From Plebeiibacterium marinum (GTDB lineage Bacteria > Bacteroidota > Bacteroidia > Bacteroidales > Marinilabiliaceae): a DNA stretch of 64,000 nucleotides. Position numbers and translations under genes: made by a program. Below the pieces are notes generated by a model that saw only the letters and a list, made by a program, of their open reading frames with translations, made no database searches and was not told where the DNA came from. The stretch lies in assembly GCF_026013615.1 (NCBI RefSeq), contig NZ_JAPDPI010000002.1, forward strand, positions 62,001 to 126,000, in the 5' to 3' direction. This document shows, one piece after another, positions 26,480 to 38,384 of the stretch; positions within the stretch are counted from its first letter, which is position 1, and every line of letters begins with the position of its first letter.

Positions 26480-28729
26480 ATGAAACTATATTTTTATCAA
26501 ATCATACTGGTCACTCTAGTGGCGATAGCATCCATAACTCCGGTAACAGCTCAGGAAACGATACATATTACAACAGATCGCTCTCTATATATTTCAGGAG
26601 AACCCATGTGGATTTATGCCCATTGTTCGGCTTCTTCCGGCAACAAACATTCTAACATTAGCAAAGTTGGGTATATTGAAATACTGAATAAGGAAAACAC
26701 CCCTGTTTTTCAATCAAAAATTCATTTAACCCCGGGGAATAATACGGTCGGAGTATATGTTCCGGACACTATTAGCACAGGCAATTATATACTAAGGGCA
26801 TATACTCAATGGATGAGAAACTATCATTACGATCTATTTAAATACAAACCTATCTCTGTCATCAATCCATTTTCTGCAGATAAATTTCCAACATCAGAAT
26901 CATTGTTTAAAAAAGATACTGTTTTAACATTTGCAGAAAGCGACAAGCTATTGGCTGACAAAGAAAATTTGCTGATGGTTCAGGTTTTGGATCCTTATGG
27001 CAAAGGGCGACAGGTAAAAGCATTTATAACCAACTCCAACCATGATACCATTTCAAACTTTAACACAAACAAACAAGGCTTTGCCAAAACTACCCTTAGT
27101 CCCTCATTTGGGGATTCGTACTACATAAAGTATTCTGTTGACGGCTCCTCTAATGTTCACAAACTTACATCAGCTTCAAAAGAAGGATTTGTTTTATCCT
27201 TAAAATTTACTAATAACAATACTCACCTTACTGTTATAACCAACCAGAAAAACACAACGGGATACAAATTACATTTAAGCAGTTTAAAAGGAGATTTCAT
27301 TCAAAACTATATAATCAAAGATAATTTTATTGAGATATCAAACGACAAACTCCCCCAAGGATATATTTGCGCACAACTCTTAAATCATAAAGGCGAACTA
27401 CTGGCTTCCAGATACTTCTTAGCACATGTACCAAATGCGATTACCCCCTCCCAGATAAAACTAGACAAATCAATATACAAACCACGGGAACAAGTAAATA
27501 TGCAACTAACAGGATTTACCCATTTAAAAAACAAAACAGTTTCTGTTTGCAAAGCCTGTTTAACACAAAGTACAGACTATATAAATAATCAAAACACGTT
27601 AGGCAGCTACTCCTATAACAATCTAAAAAAATGGGTTACTGAAAACATAGAAATAAATGATATACTTTTATGCTTTTCGGCACCCAACGGCATATGGCAA
27701 ACTATCCCGAAAATTAATTACATACCGGAATATAAAGGCAAGATAATAACCGGCACCCTTTTAAACAAAACAAACCACCAACCCATAGCGCACGAAAAAG
27801 TGATGCTAAATATCGTTGGTTCTAAATCTATCATCGACATTGCATCAACGGACTCATTAGGCAGATTTAAGTTTACCATCAATCAATTTGGAAACTTCGA
27901 ACTCGTAATACAACCATTTCAAAGCAAAGAGGGTTTACTTGACTACAAAGTGGATATCGATTACGCATATTGTAATATTTTCCCTCACCACGCAATTCCT
28001 GAGTTCAGCCTTACAAAAAACGAAGCCCATAACGTAAATAAGGCTATTATAAACATGCAGATTAACACAGTTTATAATCAAAACAGATACGATACAAAAA
28101 AAGAGATTAATTCAGACACTATTTCATTTTATGGTAGCCCAAACTATTCTATACAATTATCAAAATTCATCGAATTAACTACTGCCGCAGAAATCATTAA
28201 GGAACTGGTACCACATACAGTAATATCAAAGAAAAAAGGAAAACCTCATATTACTATCTATGAAGAATCTTCCATGAACACATCTGTAGGGGAATCATTT
28301 ACTCTTGTAGATGGTATTTACATAAATGATGTTGACAGAATACTTGAAATAGAGGGCAATGAGATAAAAAAAATAGATTTAATCAATTCAAACTACTTTG
28401 TTAAGGGTATAGAATTGGGGCGTATCCTCGCCTTTTACACTCAAAATGGCAACCTGGAGGCAGTTGATTTTGATGAACGAATTTTCCGTCAATCACACAC
28501 TGGATATAGTACGCCATACATATTTCATGCGACAGATTATGACAGTACTTCAATAAGCAAATCTAGTGAGCCGGACTATAGAAACCTATTATATTGGAAA
28601 ACAGATTTCACAAACAACAAACATTCCTTTTTTACCTCTGATGAAAAATCAAAATTCACAATAACAATTAACGGAATAAACCAATTCGGAGAGCTTGAGC
28701 AATATCAGAAAGAATTTGAGGTAAAATAA
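26480..28729 (+). CDS. Secreted MG2/carboxypeptidase-regulatory-like protein of the TonB receptor locus
   Basis: 749 residues with a signal peptide ending VTAQ (about residue 24). The N-terminal domain (IHITTDRSLYISGEPMWIYA, then GNYILRAYTQWMRN) resembles the macroglobulin MG2 domain found in large Bacteroidota surface proteins. A second such motif starts near residue 330 (IKLDKSIYKPREQVNMQLTG), and a carboxypeptidase-regulatory-like beta sandwich follows near 425 (GTLLNKTNHQPIAHEKV). No thioester motif is seen. Co-transcribed with the DUF4249 lipoprotein; likely a surface or periplasmic partner of the receptor. Ligand unknown. Confidence 0.78.
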   Translation: MKLYFYQIILVTLVAIASITPVTAQETIHITTDRSLYISGEPMWIYAHCSASSGNKHSNISKVGYIEILNKENTPVFQSKIHLTPGNNTVGVYVPDTISTGNYILRAYTQWMRNYHYDLFKYKPISVINPFSADKFPTSESLFKKDTVLTFAESDKLLADKENLLMVQVLDPYGKGRQVKAFITNSNHDTISNFNTNKQGFAKTTLSPSFGDSYYIKYSVDGSSNVHKLTSASKEGFVLSLKFTNNNTHLTVITNQKNTTGYKLHLSSLKGDFIQNYIIKDNFIEISNDKLPQGYICAQLLNHKGELLASRYFLAHVPNAITPSQIKLDKSIYKPREQVNMQLTGFTHLKNKTVSVCKACLTQSTDYINNQNTLGSYSYNNLKKWVTENIEINDILLCFSAPNGIWQTIPKINYIPEYKGKIITGTLLNKTNHQPIAHEKVMLNIVGSKSIIDIASTDSLGRFKFTINQFGNFELVIQPFQSKEGLLDYKVDIDYAYCNIFPHHAIPEFSLTKNEAHNVNKAIINMQINTVYNQNRYDTKKEINSDTISFYGSPNYSIQLSKFIELTTAAEIIKELVPHTVISKKKGKPHITIYEESSMNTSVGESFTLVDGIYINDVDRILEIEGNEIKKIDLINSNYFVKGIELGRILAFYTQNGNLEAVDFDERIFRQSHTGYSTPYIFHATDYDSTSISKSSEPDYRNLLYWKTDFTNNKHSFFTSDEKSKFTITINGINQFGELEQYQKEFEVK

Positions 28730-28778
28730 TTTCATTACAACCCGTTTTTTGAACTCAAGTATTCATTCTTAGACTAAA

Positions 28779-28804
28779 AAAGGCTACCCAAACGGATAGC
28801 CTTT
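28779..28804. terminator. Bidirectional terminator between the MG2 gene and eno
   Basis: AAAGGCTA (28779-28786) pairs with TAGCCTTT (28797-28804). An A run on the left and a T-rich end on the right let it serve both converging genes. Confidence 0.7.
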
Positions 28805-28826
28805 CTCATATATTATGAACTATAAA

Positions 28827-30140
<1,314 letters not shown>

Positions 30141-30163
30141 TTAAAAATTGAGTTTTCTATTTG

Positions 30164-30200
30164 AAAAAAAAGGATAAAAGCACAGGGCAATTATCCTTTT
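30164..30200 (-). terminator. Terminator after rplQ (end of alpha cluster)
   Basis: On the minus strand a 10-bp stem (30200-30191 with 30177-30168) is followed by a run of seven T. It should end most transcription of the ribosomal cluster before eno. Confidence 0.72.
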
Positions 30201-30236
30201 ATATTTTAAGATAGTGTACAAAACGTATTTATATCA

Positions 30237-30752
30237 CTACTCTTTTGATTCACCTTCAGTAGGTTTTTCTGTTGTTTCTTCAGCTTCTTTAACTTCAGTG
30301 GCAACTTCAGCTGTAGCCTCAGCAGTAGCTTTTTTACGTCTGGTACGACGTGTTTTCTTCTCTGCTTTAGACTTGCTTTCTGACAACATGTTTTCATTAT
30401 AGTCAACCAACTCGATATAACACATTTCTGCATTATCACCAATACGGTTTCCTAATTTTAGGATACGGGTATACCCACCTGGTCTGTCACCTACTTTACC
30501 TGCTATTTCTCTGAATAATTCAGAAACTGCATATTTATTATTTAGGTAGCTAAATACAACTCTTCTTTGTGCTGTAGAATCTTCTTTAGACTTAGTAATA
30601 AGTGGCTCAACGTACATACGCAATGCTTTGGCCTTGGCAACTGTAGTTTTAATTCTTTTATGAAGAATTAACGAAGCAGCCATATTAGATAACATTGCCT
30701 TACGGTGAGAGCTCTTTCTTCCTAAATGATTGAACTTTTTTCTATGTCTCAT
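30237..30752 (-). CDS. rplQ: 50S ribosomal protein L17 with long charged tail
   Basis: 171 residues; the first 115 or so are ordinary L17 ([31 protein letters not shown]). The remaining tail is a low-complexity Lys/Arg block followed by an Ala/Thr/Glu repeat region, which makes the protein about 45 residues longer than E. coli L17. Last ribosomal gene of the cluster, 6 bases after rpoA. The tail is probably disordered and may contact rRNA. Confidence 0.95.
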   Translation of the reverse strand: MRHRKKFNHLGRKSSHRKAMLSNMAASLILHKRIKTTVAKAKALRMYVEPLITKSKEDSTAQRRVVFSYLNNKYAVSELFREIAGKVGDRPGGYTRILKLGNRIGDNAEMCYIELVDYNENMLSESKSKAEKKTRRTRRKKATAEATAEVATEVKEAEETTEKPTEGESKE

Positions 30753-30758
30753 CGCAAT

Positions 30759-31751
30759 TTATTCCTTGTCTAATTTATACTTAGTAATATCCATACCAAA
30801 ATTCAAGTTCATCACCTGCAATAAATCATCAAGTTCTGTTAATGATTTTTTTCCAAAGTTACGGAACTTCAATAAATCATTTCTGTTAAATTGAACAAGC
30901 TCTCCTAATGTTTCCACATCAGCAGCTTTTAAACAATTCAATGCCCTAACAGAAAGATCCATGTCAACTAATTTAGTTTTCAACAGCTGACGCATATGTA
31001 ATACTTCCTCATCAAACTCTTCGTTGCCAAACTTCTCATCAGAATCAAGAGTGATTCTTTCATCAGAGAACAACATAAAGTGATAAATAAGTATCTTAGC
31101 TGCCTCTTTCAAGGCATCTTTTGGATGGATAGAACCGTCTGTTTCTATTTCAATAATTAATTTCTCGTAGTCAGTCTTTTGTTCTACACGATAATTTTCA
31201 ATCGCATACTTAACATTCCTGACCGGAGTATATATAGAGTCAATCGCAATAACACCGATTTCGGATTCTGCTGAACGGTTTTCTTCAGAAGGAACATACC
31301 CTCTTCCCTTATTAATGGTCAATTCCATTTTAAGGTTTACATCAGGATTCATTAAACAAATACGCTGATCAGGATTTAAAACCTCAAAACCAGTCATGAA
31401 ATTATTCAATTCACCAGCTTTTAATTCTTCCTTACCCGACACGTTGATAGTGATCTTCTCACTATCTACTTCTTCTACAATTTGTTTAAATCTAATTTGC
31501 TTAAGATTAAGAATTATGTCGGTTGTATCGTTAATTACTCCAGGAATTGTTGAAAACTCATGATCAACTCCTTCAATCTTAACAGATGTAATTGCGAAAC
31601 CTTCTAATGAGGATAACAAAATTCTTCTTAAGGCATTTCCAACTGTAATACCATATCCTGGCTCTAACGGACGAAATTCGAAGCGACCGAATTGGTTGTC
31701 CGCTTCAAGCATGATTACTTTATCAGGTTTTTGGAATGCTAATATTGCCAT
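30759..31751 (-). CDS. rpoA: DNA-directed RNA polymerase subunit alpha
   Basis: 330 residues. The N-terminal assembly domain shows [25 protein letters not shown] and the C-terminal domain (residues 250-320) has [16 protein letters not shown] and [13 protein letters not shown], the UP-element and activator contact region. It lies between rpsD and rplQ as in most bacteria, with 9- and 6-base gaps, so it is co-transcribed with the alpha cluster. Confidence 0.97.
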   Translation of the reverse strand: MAILAFQKPDKVIMLEADNQFGRFEFRPLEPGYGITVGNALRRILLSSLEGFAITSVKIEGVDHEFSTIPGVINDTTDIILNLKQIRFKQIVEEVDSEKITINVSGKEELKAGELNNFMTGFEVLNPDQRICLMNPDVNLKMELTINKGRGYVPSEENRSAESEIGVIAIDSIYTPVRNVKYAIENYRVEQKTDYEKLIIEIETDGSIHPKDALKEAAKILIYHFMLFSDERITLDSDEKFGNEEFDEEVLHMRQLLKTKLVDMDLSVRALNCLKAADVETLGELVQFNRNDLLKFRNFGKKSLTELDDLLQVMNLNFGMDITKYKLDKE

Positions 31752-31760
31752 AAGAATTAA

Positions 31761-32366
31761 TTATTTAGAATACAATTCAACAATCAATTGTTCTTTAATG
31801 TTTTCAGGAATATCTTCTCTTGCCGGTACGTTAAGGAACTTACCTGTTTTTGAATCATTATCAAACTCTAACCATGAGAAGTTATGTACTGAAGATGCTG
31901 CCAAAGAATTAGTGATTGCTTCAAGAGATTTTGATTTCTCACGAACACCAATAATCTGGTCAGCTTTTACTGTATAAGATGGGATATTTACCACCTTACC
32001 ATCAACAGTAATATGCTTATGAGATACAAGCTGACGTGCTGCAGCTCTTGTAGGAGCAATACCCAAACGATAAACAACGTTATCTAAACGGCACTCCAAC
32101 AAACCAAGTAATACCTCACCAGTAATACCTTTAGCACGAGATGCTTTTTTAAACAAGTTACTAAATTGCTTTTCTAATACACCATAAGTGTATTTAGCTT
32201 TTTGTTTTTCTTTTAATTGAAGACCATATTCTGATGTCTTCTTTCTACGGTTGTTACCGTGTTGTCCGGGAGGATAATTCTTTCTTTCGAAGCTTTTATC
32301 CGAACCATATATTGCCTCACCAAATTTACGGGCAATTTTTGTTTTAGGACCAATGTATCTAGCCAT
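31761..32366 (-). CDS. rpsD: 30S ribosomal protein S4
   Basis: 201 residues. Contains the S4 RNA-binding domain ([35 protein letters not shown] trimmed here to its core, about residues 90-150) and the N-terminal [13 protein letters not shown]4 nucleates 30S assembly and in some bacteria represses its own operon. The upstream gap to rpsK is 140 bases with nested inverted repeats (see findings), unusual in this tight cluster. Confidence 0.96.
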   Translation of the reverse strand: MARYIGPKTKIARKFGEAIYGSDKSFERKNYPPGQHGNNRRKKTSEYGLQLKEKQKAKYTYGVLEKQFSNLFKKASRAKGITGEVLLGLLECRLDNVVYRLGIAPTRAAARQLVSHKHITVDGKVVNIPSYTVKADQIIGVREKSKSLEAITNSLAASSVHNFSWLEFDNDSKTGKFLNVPAREDIPENIKEQLIVELYSK

Positions 32367-32506
32367 TCTTCTAAATTTCTGTTTTTAAATTTTTGTTTTC
32401 AAATTATGAATATGAAGGCCGCGAGATTATAGAGAGGAGGTTCTATTATAATCATTCATAATTCAAAATCCAAAAACTCAATTTATGGTTAATAACTAGT
32501 AATTAA

Positions 32507-32896
32507 TTATACTCTTCGTCTTTTTGGAGGACGACATCCATTATGGGGCATTGGAGTTATGTCAACAATTTCTGTTACCTCAATACCAGCAGCGTGGATT
32601 GAACGAATTGCCGACTCACGACCATTTCCTGGTCCTTTCACATACACCTTTACTTTTCTTAAACCTAAGTCAAAAGCTACTTTTCCACAGTCAGTAGCTG
32701 CCATTTGAGCTGCATAAGGAGTATTCTTTTTTGAACCCCTAAAACCCATTTTACCAGCACTTGACCAAGAAATAACCTGACCATTCTTGTTAGTCAAAGA
32801 AACAATAATGTTATTGAAAGATGAGTGAATATGAGCTTCTCCTTGAGCCTCAACTTTAACGACTCTTTTCTTTTGACTCGCTGTCTTCTTTGCCAT
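32507..32896 (-). CDS. rpsK: 30S ribosomal protein S11
   Basis: 129 residues with [17 protein letters not shown] near the N-terminus and the conserved C-terminal [11 protein letters not shown] that contacts 16S rRNA at the platform. Ten bases after rpsM; followed by the 140-base gap before rpsD. Confidence 0.97.
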   Translation of the reverse strand: MAKKTASQKKRVVKVEAQGEAHIHSSFNNIIVSLTNKNGQVISWSSAGKMGFRGSKKNTPYAAQMAATDCGKVAFDLGLRKVKVYVKGPGNGRESAIRSIHAAGIEVTEIVDITPMPHNGCRPPKRRRV

Positions 32897-32906
32897 ATCT
32901 CAATTA

Positions 32907-33284
32907 TTATTTAGTTGCCTTTTTCTTGTTTGCAACAGTTTTCTTCTTCCCTTTACGTGTACGAGCATTGTTCTTAGTTTTCTGACCACGTAACGGTAAA
33001 CCAATACGATGACGAATTCCCCGGTAACAACCGATATCCATCAATCGTTTAATATTTAACTGAATCTCAGAACGAAGTTCTCCTTCGATCTTATACTCTT
33101 CAGAAATAATTTCACGAACTTTAGCAGTTTGTTCGTCTGTCCATTCGCTAACTTTTAAGTTAGCATCAACCCCTGCTTTGCCAAGGATTGTTTGAGCTGC
33201 GCTGCGCCCAATTCCGTAAATATAAGTTAATGATACCTCTCCTCTTTTATTAGTAGGTATATCAACTCCAGCAATTCTAGCCAT
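32907..33284 (-). CDS. rpsM: 30S ribosomal protein S13
   Basis: 125 residues: [25 protein letters not shown], the helix-two-turns-helix region, [25 protein letters not shown], and a Lys-rich C-terminal tail that reaches the subunit interface and tRNA. Lies between rpmJ and rpsK. Confidence 0.97.
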   Translation of the reverse strand: MARIAGVDIPTNKRGEVSLTYIYGIGRSAAQTILGKAGVDANLKVSEWTDEQTAKVREIISEEYKIEGELRSEIQLNIKRLMDIGCYRGIRHRIGLPLRGQKTKNNARTRKGKKKTVANKKKATK

Positions 33285-33296
33285 AATTATTAATTA

Positions 33297-33413
33297 TTAT
33301 CCTTGACGTTGTTTAAACTTGGGATTCTTCTTGTTAATCACGTATAAGCGCCCTTTGCGTTTTACGATTTTGCAATCAGCACTTCTCTTCTTAACAGATG
33401 CTCTAACCTTCAT
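33297..33413 (-). CDS. rpmJ: 50S ribosomal protein L36, zinc-free type
   Basis: Short gene of 38 codons read directly from the sequence (start ATG at 33413-33411, stop at 33297). It begins [20 protein letters not shown] and ends KFKQRQG. Of the usual three Cys and one His zinc ligands only one Cys remains, so this is the C-minus, zinc-independent form. Located between infA and rpsM, the standard place. Confidence 0.93.
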   Translation of the reverse strand: MKVRASVKKRSADCKIVKRKGRLYVINKKNPKFKQRQG

Positions 33414-33425
33414 TTTATTATAGAA

Positions 33426-33647
33426 TTAATTTTTGTATCTATACGAAATCCTACCCTTAGTAAGATCATAGGGAGACATCTCCACTTTAACCTTATCTCC
33501 CGGCAAAATTTTAATATAGTGCATTCTCATTTTACCTGAGATATGCGCTGTTATTACATGGCCATTTTCTAACTCTACCCTAAACATAGCATTAGAAAGG
33601 GCTTCTATTATCGTTCCGTCTTGTTCTATCGAGGCTTGTTTAGCCAT
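33426..33647 (-). CDS. infA: Translation initiation factor IF-1
   Basis: 73 residues forming the S1-like OB fold: [41 protein letters not shown] and ending GRISYRYKN, very close to IF-1 everywhere. Binds the A site of the 30S subunit during initiation. It follows map by 14 bases and precedes rpmJ by 12. Confidence 0.97.
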   Translation of the reverse strand: MAKQASIEQDGTIIEALSNAMFRVELENGHVITAHISGKMRMHYIKILPGDKVKVEMSPYDLTKGRISYRYKN

Positions 33648-33661
33648 AATTAATTACCTTT

Positions 33662-34447
33662 TTAATTTTCAGACTGCAAAGTTAATACTTCTTCTACAAA
33701 TTTAAAACTAGAAAGTATATCTGCTTCGTTTTTTCTTACTGCAACAGTGTGCTCAAAGTGAGCAGATACCTTTTTATCGATAGTTCGTATAGTCCAACCA
33801 TCATTTTCTTGAACAATATTTCGCTTACCCAAATTAATCATTGGCTCAATAGCGAGTACCATTCCTGGTTTTAATAATGTACCAGACCCCTTCCTACCAT
33901 AATTGGGTACTTCAGGGGATTCATGAAGATGTCTTCCTACACCATGACCTACCATTTCACGAACAACAGTATAACCATTTGCTTCATTATACTTTTGTAT
34001 GGCATTCCCAATATCCCCCAAGCGTTTTCCTGCAATAGCGTTTTCGATCCCTTTATATAAAGATTCTTTGGTAGATTGAAGTAACATAGCTACTTCCTTA
34101 CTTATTTCACCCACACCAAACGTATAGGCTGAATCCCCATAAAATTCGTTCAAAAGCACTCCACAGTCAACCGAAACAACATCACCTTCTTTCAAAGGAA
34201 TATCGTTAGGGATACCATGTACCACCTGTTCGTTAACTGAAGTACAAAGAGTATTAGGAAAACCCTGGTATCCTAAGAAACCAGGGATTCCTCCATTATC
34301 TCGTATAAATTCTTCAGCAATTTTATCTAATTTCTTTGTAGTAACTCCAGGTTTAACCGCTTTTGCAATTTCCCCAAGAGTTTTTGCTACAAGTATATTA
34401 CTTGCCCGAAGCAACTCAATCTCTTCGTCTGTTTTAAGATATATCAT
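33662..34447 (-). CDS. map: Methionine aminopeptidase type I
   Basis: Removes the N-terminal methionine from new proteins. 261 residues, M24A fold. Metal ligands are visible: Asp in VDCGVLLNEFYGDSAYTF (two), His in GHGVGRHLHE, Glu in AIEPMI and Glu in FEHTVAV. There is no N-terminal extension, so it is the compact type Ia form. It lies 17 bases downstream of secY, its usual place in the spc cluster. Confidence 0.97.
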   Translation of the reverse strand: MIYLKTDEEIELLRASNILVAKTLGEIAKAVKPGVTTKKLDKIAEEFIRDNGGIPGFLGYQGFPNTLCTSVNEQVVHGIPNDIPLKEGDVVSVDCGVLLNEFYGDSAYTFGVGEISKEVAMLLQSTKESLYKGIENAIAGKRLGDIGNAIQKYNEANGYTVVREMVGHGVGRHLHESPEVPNYGRKGSGTLLKPGMVLAIEPMINLGKRNIVQENDGWTIRTIDKKVSAHFEHTVAVRKNEADILSSFKFVEEVLTLQSEN

Positions 34448-34464
34448 TATACGAACGATTCTCT

Positions 34465-35793
34465 TTAGTAAACAGCAGGACCTCCACCAGTTCTTCCTTT
34501 AATACGACCTGACTTCATCAATCCGTCATAATGTCTCATTAAAAGGTGGCTTTCTATTTGTTGAAGTGTATCAAGTACAACTCCAACTAAAATCAATAAT
34601 GAAGTACCACCATAGAACTGTGCAAACATTCTATCAACTCCAGCCATAGAGGCAAAAGCTGGTAAAATAGCTACAATAGCAAGAAAAAATGAACCCGGTA
34701 ATGTAATTTTAGACATTACAGAATCAAGAAACTCCACAGTTTTTTTACCAGGTTTAATTCCCGGGATAAAACCACCGTTACGTTTCATATCTTCAGCCAT
34801 TTGCGTTGGATTAATAGTAATAGCAGTATAAAAATAGGTAAATGCAATAATCAAGAATGCAAATACACCATTATACCCCCATCCGGTATAATCCGAAAAC
34901 ATAGCAGTAAACCAGTTATTCGCATTATCACCACCAACATATCCAGCTAATGTTAATGGCACAAACATAATTGCCTGGGCAAAAATGATTGGCATTACAC
35001 CTGCAGCATTTACTTTTAAAGGTATGTATTGACGAACACCGCCATATTGTTTATTACCTACAATACGCTTAGCATACTGAACAGGAATACGACGTGTTCC
35101 TTGCACTAACAAAATTGTACCTGCAAATACAAAGAATAGAACTACGATCTCAATCAACAACATCACTAAACCACCACCTTCTTCAAAGCGTGAAACAAAT
35201 TCAGCAACCACGGCAAAAGGAAGACGTGCAATGATACCAATCATGATGATTAATGAAATACCATTTCCGATCCCTTTTTCAGTAATTCTTTCCCCTAACC
35301 ACATTACAAACATAGTTCCTGCAGTAAGGATAATGATAGAAGTTATCTTAAACATTAATCCAGGAGAAGAAATTGCTGCATCTGGTAAATTTGCTAAATA
35401 AGCTGGCGATTGAAACAATAAGATGATTACAGTAAGATATCTGGTAATCTGGTTGATCTTACGTCTGCCGCTTTCACCTTCCCTTTGCAACCTTTGAAAA
35501 TAAGGCACTGCAATTCCAAGAAGTTGAATTACGATAGATGCAGAAATATAAGGCATAATACCTAAACCAAATATAGAGGCATTAGAAAATGCACCTCCAG
35601 AAAACATATCTAATAGTCCCATAACCCCTTGCGAAGTTTGGTCTTTTAGTTCTGCTAATTTTGTAGGATCAATCCCTGGCAATACTATAAACGAACCTAA
35701 ACGATAAACTAATACCAAAAGTATCGTTTCAAATATCCGGGACTTTAATTCCTCAATCTTAAAAATGTTGCGAATTGTTTCGATCAGTTTCAT
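34465..35793 (-). CDS. secY: Preprotein translocase subunit SecY
   Basis: Channel subunit of the Sec translocon, ten membrane segments, 442 residues from ATG 35793 (MKLIETIRNIFKIEEL). I chose this start because it is the usual SecY opening and lies 4 bases after the rplO stop; a longer frame to 35832 would overlap rplO. Blocks GLGIMPYISASIVIQLL and RIPVQYAKR are family marks. Essential for export, including the many secreted proteins of this genome. Confidence 0.96.
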   Translation of the reverse strand: MKLIETIRNIFKIEELKSRIFETILLVLVYRLGSFIVLPGIDPTKLAELKDQTSQGVMGLLDMFSGGAFSNASIFGLGIMPYISASIVIQLLGIAVPYFQRLQREGESGRRKINQITRYLTVIILLFQSPAYLANLPDAAISSPGLMFKITSIIILTAGTMFVMWLGERITEKGIGNGISLIIMIGIIARLPFAVVAEFVSRFEEGGGLVMLLIEIVVLFFVFAGTILLVQGTRRIPVQYAKRIVGNKQYGGVRQYIPLKVNAAGVMPIIFAQAIMFVPLTLAGYVGGDNANNWFTAMFSDYTGWGYNGVFAFLIIAFTYFYTAITINPTQMAEDMKRNGGFIPGIKPGKKTVEFLDSVMSKITLPGSFFLAIVAILPAFASMAGVDRMFAQFYGGTSLLILVGVVLDTLQQIESHLLMRHYDGLMKSGRIKGRTGGGPAVY

Positions 35794-35797
35794 TGAT

Positions 35798-36244
35798 TTA
35801 CAGTTTAACAACGGTACCTTGAGCTGCTTCAATAGCGCTCACCGCTGATTTAGAAAAGGCATGAGCTTTCACTTCAATTTTGGTAGTAATATTTCCATTA
35901 CCAAGAATTTTAACCCGGTCATTCTTATTGATGAAACCAGCTTCAAGAAGTGCTTCAATATCAATTACAGTAAGGTTCTTCTTTTCGGCCAACCCTTGTA
36001 ATAGGTCAAGGTTAATTGCCTTGTACTCTACACGGTTGATGTTTTTGAATCCGAATTTAGGAACACGTCTCTGTAATGGCATCTGACCACCTTCGAAACC
36101 GATTTTCTTAGAATAACCAGATCTGGACTTGGCACCCTTGTGACCACGAGTAGATGTACCCCCACGGCCAGAACCCTGTCCACGACCAATTCGTTTTTTG
36201 TTTTTGGTCGAACCTTCAGCAGGTTTTAAATTACTTAAGTCCAT
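35798..36244 (-). CDS. rplO: 50S ribosomal protein L15
   Basis: 148 residues; Gly/Arg-rich N-terminal extension KRIGRGQGSGRGGTSTRGHKG that threads into 23S rRNA, then GFEGGQMPLQRRVPKFGF. 27 bases after rpmD and 4 bases before secY, so clearly in the spc operon. Confidence 0.97.
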   Translation of the reverse strand: MDLSNLKPAEGSTKNKKRIGRGQGSGRGGTSTRGHKGAKSRSGYSKKIGFEGGQMPLQRRVPKFGFKNINRVEYKAINLDLLQGLAEKKNLTVIDIEALLEAGFINKNDRVKILGNGNITTKIEVKAHAFSKSAVSAIEAAQGTVVKL

Positions 36245-36271
36245 ATCTAAGTTTCTTAAAATCGTTAAAAA

Positions 36272-36448
36272 TTATTTTTCTATGCTAACAAGGTGTCTCA
36301 CCTTTTCAACCATACCAAGAATTTGAGGGGTAGCCTCAAATTCTTTGGTTGCATTTATTTTTGTTAGACCAAGAGCCGCCAAAGTTCTTTTTTGACGTTC
36401 TGTTGAGCCAATTTTGCTCTTAACTTGTGTTACTTTTATCTTAGCCAT
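36272..36448 (-). CDS. rpmD: 50S ribosomal protein L30
   Basis: 58 codons plus stop, read directly (ATG 36448-36446, TAA 36274-36272). Starts MAKIKVTQVKSKIGSTERQ, then LAALGLTKI and PQILGMVEKVRHLV, the typical L30 pattern. Sits between rpsE and rplO as expected. Confidence 0.93.
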   Translation of the reverse strand: MAKIKVTQVKSKIGSTERQKRTLAALGLTKINATKEFEATPQILGMVEKVRHLVSIEK

Positions 36449-36459
36449 TTTTGTTCTTC

Positions 36460-36978
36460 TTATCCGTTAAATACTTTGTCTAACGTAACACCTCTTTGTT
36501 TTGCAACAGTCTGTGCATCTCTTAATTCTTTAAGCGCATTGATTGTAGCTTTTACAAGGTTGTGAGGGTTCGATGAACCTTTTGATTTAGCCAAAACGTC
36601 AGTTACACCAACACTTTCAAGTACTGCACGCATCGCACCACCAGCCTTAACTCCGGTACCGTGTGAAGCTGGCTTCATAAAAACGCTTGCACCACCAAAC
36701 TTGCAATATTGCTCGTGAGGGATAGTACCATTGATTACAGGTACTTTAACAAGGTTTTTCTTAGCAGCTTCAACTCCTTTAGCGATTGCGGTTGTTACTT
36801 CGTTAGCTTTACCTAATCCCCAACCTACGATGCCATTCTCGTTACCAACTACAACTATAGCAGAAAAACTAAAAGTTCTACCACCCTTTGTAACTTTAGT
36901 TACACGATTAATGGCAACCAACCTGTCTTTTAACTCAAGGTCGTTATTACTTCTTACTTTTTGATTATCTCCTGCCAT
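36460..36978 (-). CDS. rpsE: 30S ribosomal protein S5
   Basis: 172 residues: [25 protein letters not shown] (double-stranded-RNA-binding-like part) and [19 protein letters not shown] followed by [16 protein letters not shown]. Contributes to decoding accuracy at the mRNA entry. Six bases downstream of rplR. Confidence 0.97.
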   Translation of the reverse strand: MAGDNQKVRSNNDLELKDRLVAINRVTKVTKGGRTFSFSAIVVVGNENGIVGWGLGKANEVTTAIAKGVEAAKKNLVKVPVINGTIPHEQYCKFGGASVFMKPASHGTGVKAGGAMRAVLESVGVTDVLAKSKGSSNPHNLVKATINALKELRDAQTVAKQRGVTLDKVFNG

Positions 36979-36983
36979 AGTTA

Positions 36984-37340
36984 CTATAATTTAAGACCTG
37001 CTTCACGTGCAGCGTCTGCTAATTGTTTAACTCTACCATGGTACAAGTATCCGTTACGGTCGAATACCACAGTTTCAATTCCAGCACCTTTTGCTTTTTC
37101 AGCGATTAATGCACCTACTTTAGCAGCTTGCTCACTTTTAGTTCCCTGTTGAGAGGTAACGTCTTTTTCAAGAGATGAGGCAGCTAGAAGCGTTTTTCCG
37201 TTAACGTCGTCAATAAGTTGAACAGAAATTTGTTTGTTGCTTCTGAAAACCGACATTCTTGGCCTCTCAGGAGTACCCGAAATCTTACCTCGGATACTTC
37301 TTTTTATTCTAACTCTTCTTTCTAATTTAGAAAAAGCCAT
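36984..37340 (-). CDS. rplR: 50S ribosomal protein L18
   Basis: 118 residues with [29 protein letters not shown] and the C-terminal [24 protein letters not shown], which binds 5S rRNA. Between rplF and rpsE. Confidence 0.97.
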   Translation of the reverse strand: MAFSKLERRVRIKRSIRGKISGTPERPRMSVFRSNKQISVQLIDDVNGKTLLAASSLEKDVTSQQGTKSEQAAKVGALIAEKAKGAGIETVVFDRNGYLYHGRVKQLADAAREAGLKL

Positions 37341-37360
37341 AATTTTAAATTTTAACCAGA

Positions 37361-37912
37361 TTAAACTTTTGCAGATTTACCAGCCTTACGTCTGATTTGC
37401 TCTCCAACAAACTTGATACCTTTACCTTTATATGGCTCAGGCTTACGAAGTGAACGGATTTTTGCACAAACCTGACCAAGCAATTGCTTGTCTGCAGATT
37501 CTAACGTAATAATCGGATTACTCTTTCTGTCGGTAACAGCTTCAACTTTAATTTCAGTTGGCAACTCCAGATGAATTGGGTGAGAGTATCCTAAAGTTAG
37601 CTCAAGAAGCTGTCCCTGGTTGGTAGCTCTGTAACCTACACCAACAAGTTCCATTTTCTTAACAAAACCTTGTGAAACTCCTTCAACCATATTATTAATT
37701 AGCGAACGATATAAACCGTGCTGAGAACGATGTTCTTTTGAATCAGATGGTCGTTTAACTTCCACCTGACCTTCAGAAACTTCAACATTCATTTCAGGAT
37801 TTACTTGTTGTACAAGTTCTCCCTTTGGCCCTTTTACGGTAACAAGGTTATCTTTAACTGTTACTGTAACTCCGGCCGGTACTGAGATGGGTTGTTTTCC
37901 TATCCTTGACAT
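37361..37912 (-). CDS. rplF: 50S ribosomal protein L6
   Basis: 183 residues: [19 protein letters not shown], a tandem repeat of two L6 domains and the C-terminal [31 protein letters not shown]-like sequence lies just upstream on the minus strand, a fair ribosome binding site. 16 bases after rpsH. Confidence 0.97.
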   Translation of the reverse strand: MSRIGKQPISVPAGVTVTVKDNLVTVKGPKGELVQQVNPEMNVEVSEGQVEVKRPSDSKEHRSQHGLYRSLINNMVEGVSQGFVKKMELVGVGYRATNQGQLLELTLGYSHPIHLELPTEIKVEAVTDRKSNPIITLESADKQLLGQVCAKIRSLRKPEPYKGKGIKFVGEQIRRKAGKSAKV

Positions 37913-37928
37913 ACTAATTCCTCCTTTA

Positions 37929-38324
37929 TTAACTTACGTAACATAAAACCTCACCACCTATTTGAGCATTTCTGGCTTCTTTATCGGTCATAACACCTTT
38001 AGAAGTAGAAAGGATTGCAACTCCCAATCCATTTAATACTCTAGGCATGCTTTTGTAACCAGCATACTGACGTAAACCTGGTGTACTTACTCGCTTAAGC
38101 TCTTTAATAGCCGGAACTTTAGTTTCAGCATCATACTTAAGAGCGATTTTGATAATTCCCTGCTTGTTGTCATCAACAAACTTGAAGTTTAAGATATACC
38201 CTTTTTCATAAAGAACACGAGTCATCTCTTTCTTCAGATTTGATGCAGGAATTTCAACAACTTTGTGTTTTGCCATAATGGCATTTCTGATACGTGTCAG
38301 AAAATCTGCTATTGGATCTGTCAT
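37929..38324 (-). CDS. rpsH: 30S ribosomal protein S8
   Basis: 131 residues: [20 protein letters not shown], and [18 protein letters not shown] C-terminal block ([27 protein letters not shown]). In E. coli S8 represses the spc operon by binding near rplE; the same role is possible here. 60 bases after rpsN. Confidence 0.97.
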   Translation of the reverse strand: MTDPIADFLTRIRNAIMAKHKVVEIPASNLKKEMTRVLYEKGYILNFKFVDDNKQGIIKIALKYDAETKVPAIKELKRVSTPGLRQYAGYKSMPRVLNGLGVAILSTSKGVMTDKEARNAQIGGEVLCYVS

Positions 38325-38384
38325 TTTAAAAAGTTTAAATTAATCCCGCAACCGGGACAATATTTATACTTGAAACCTAATTTT

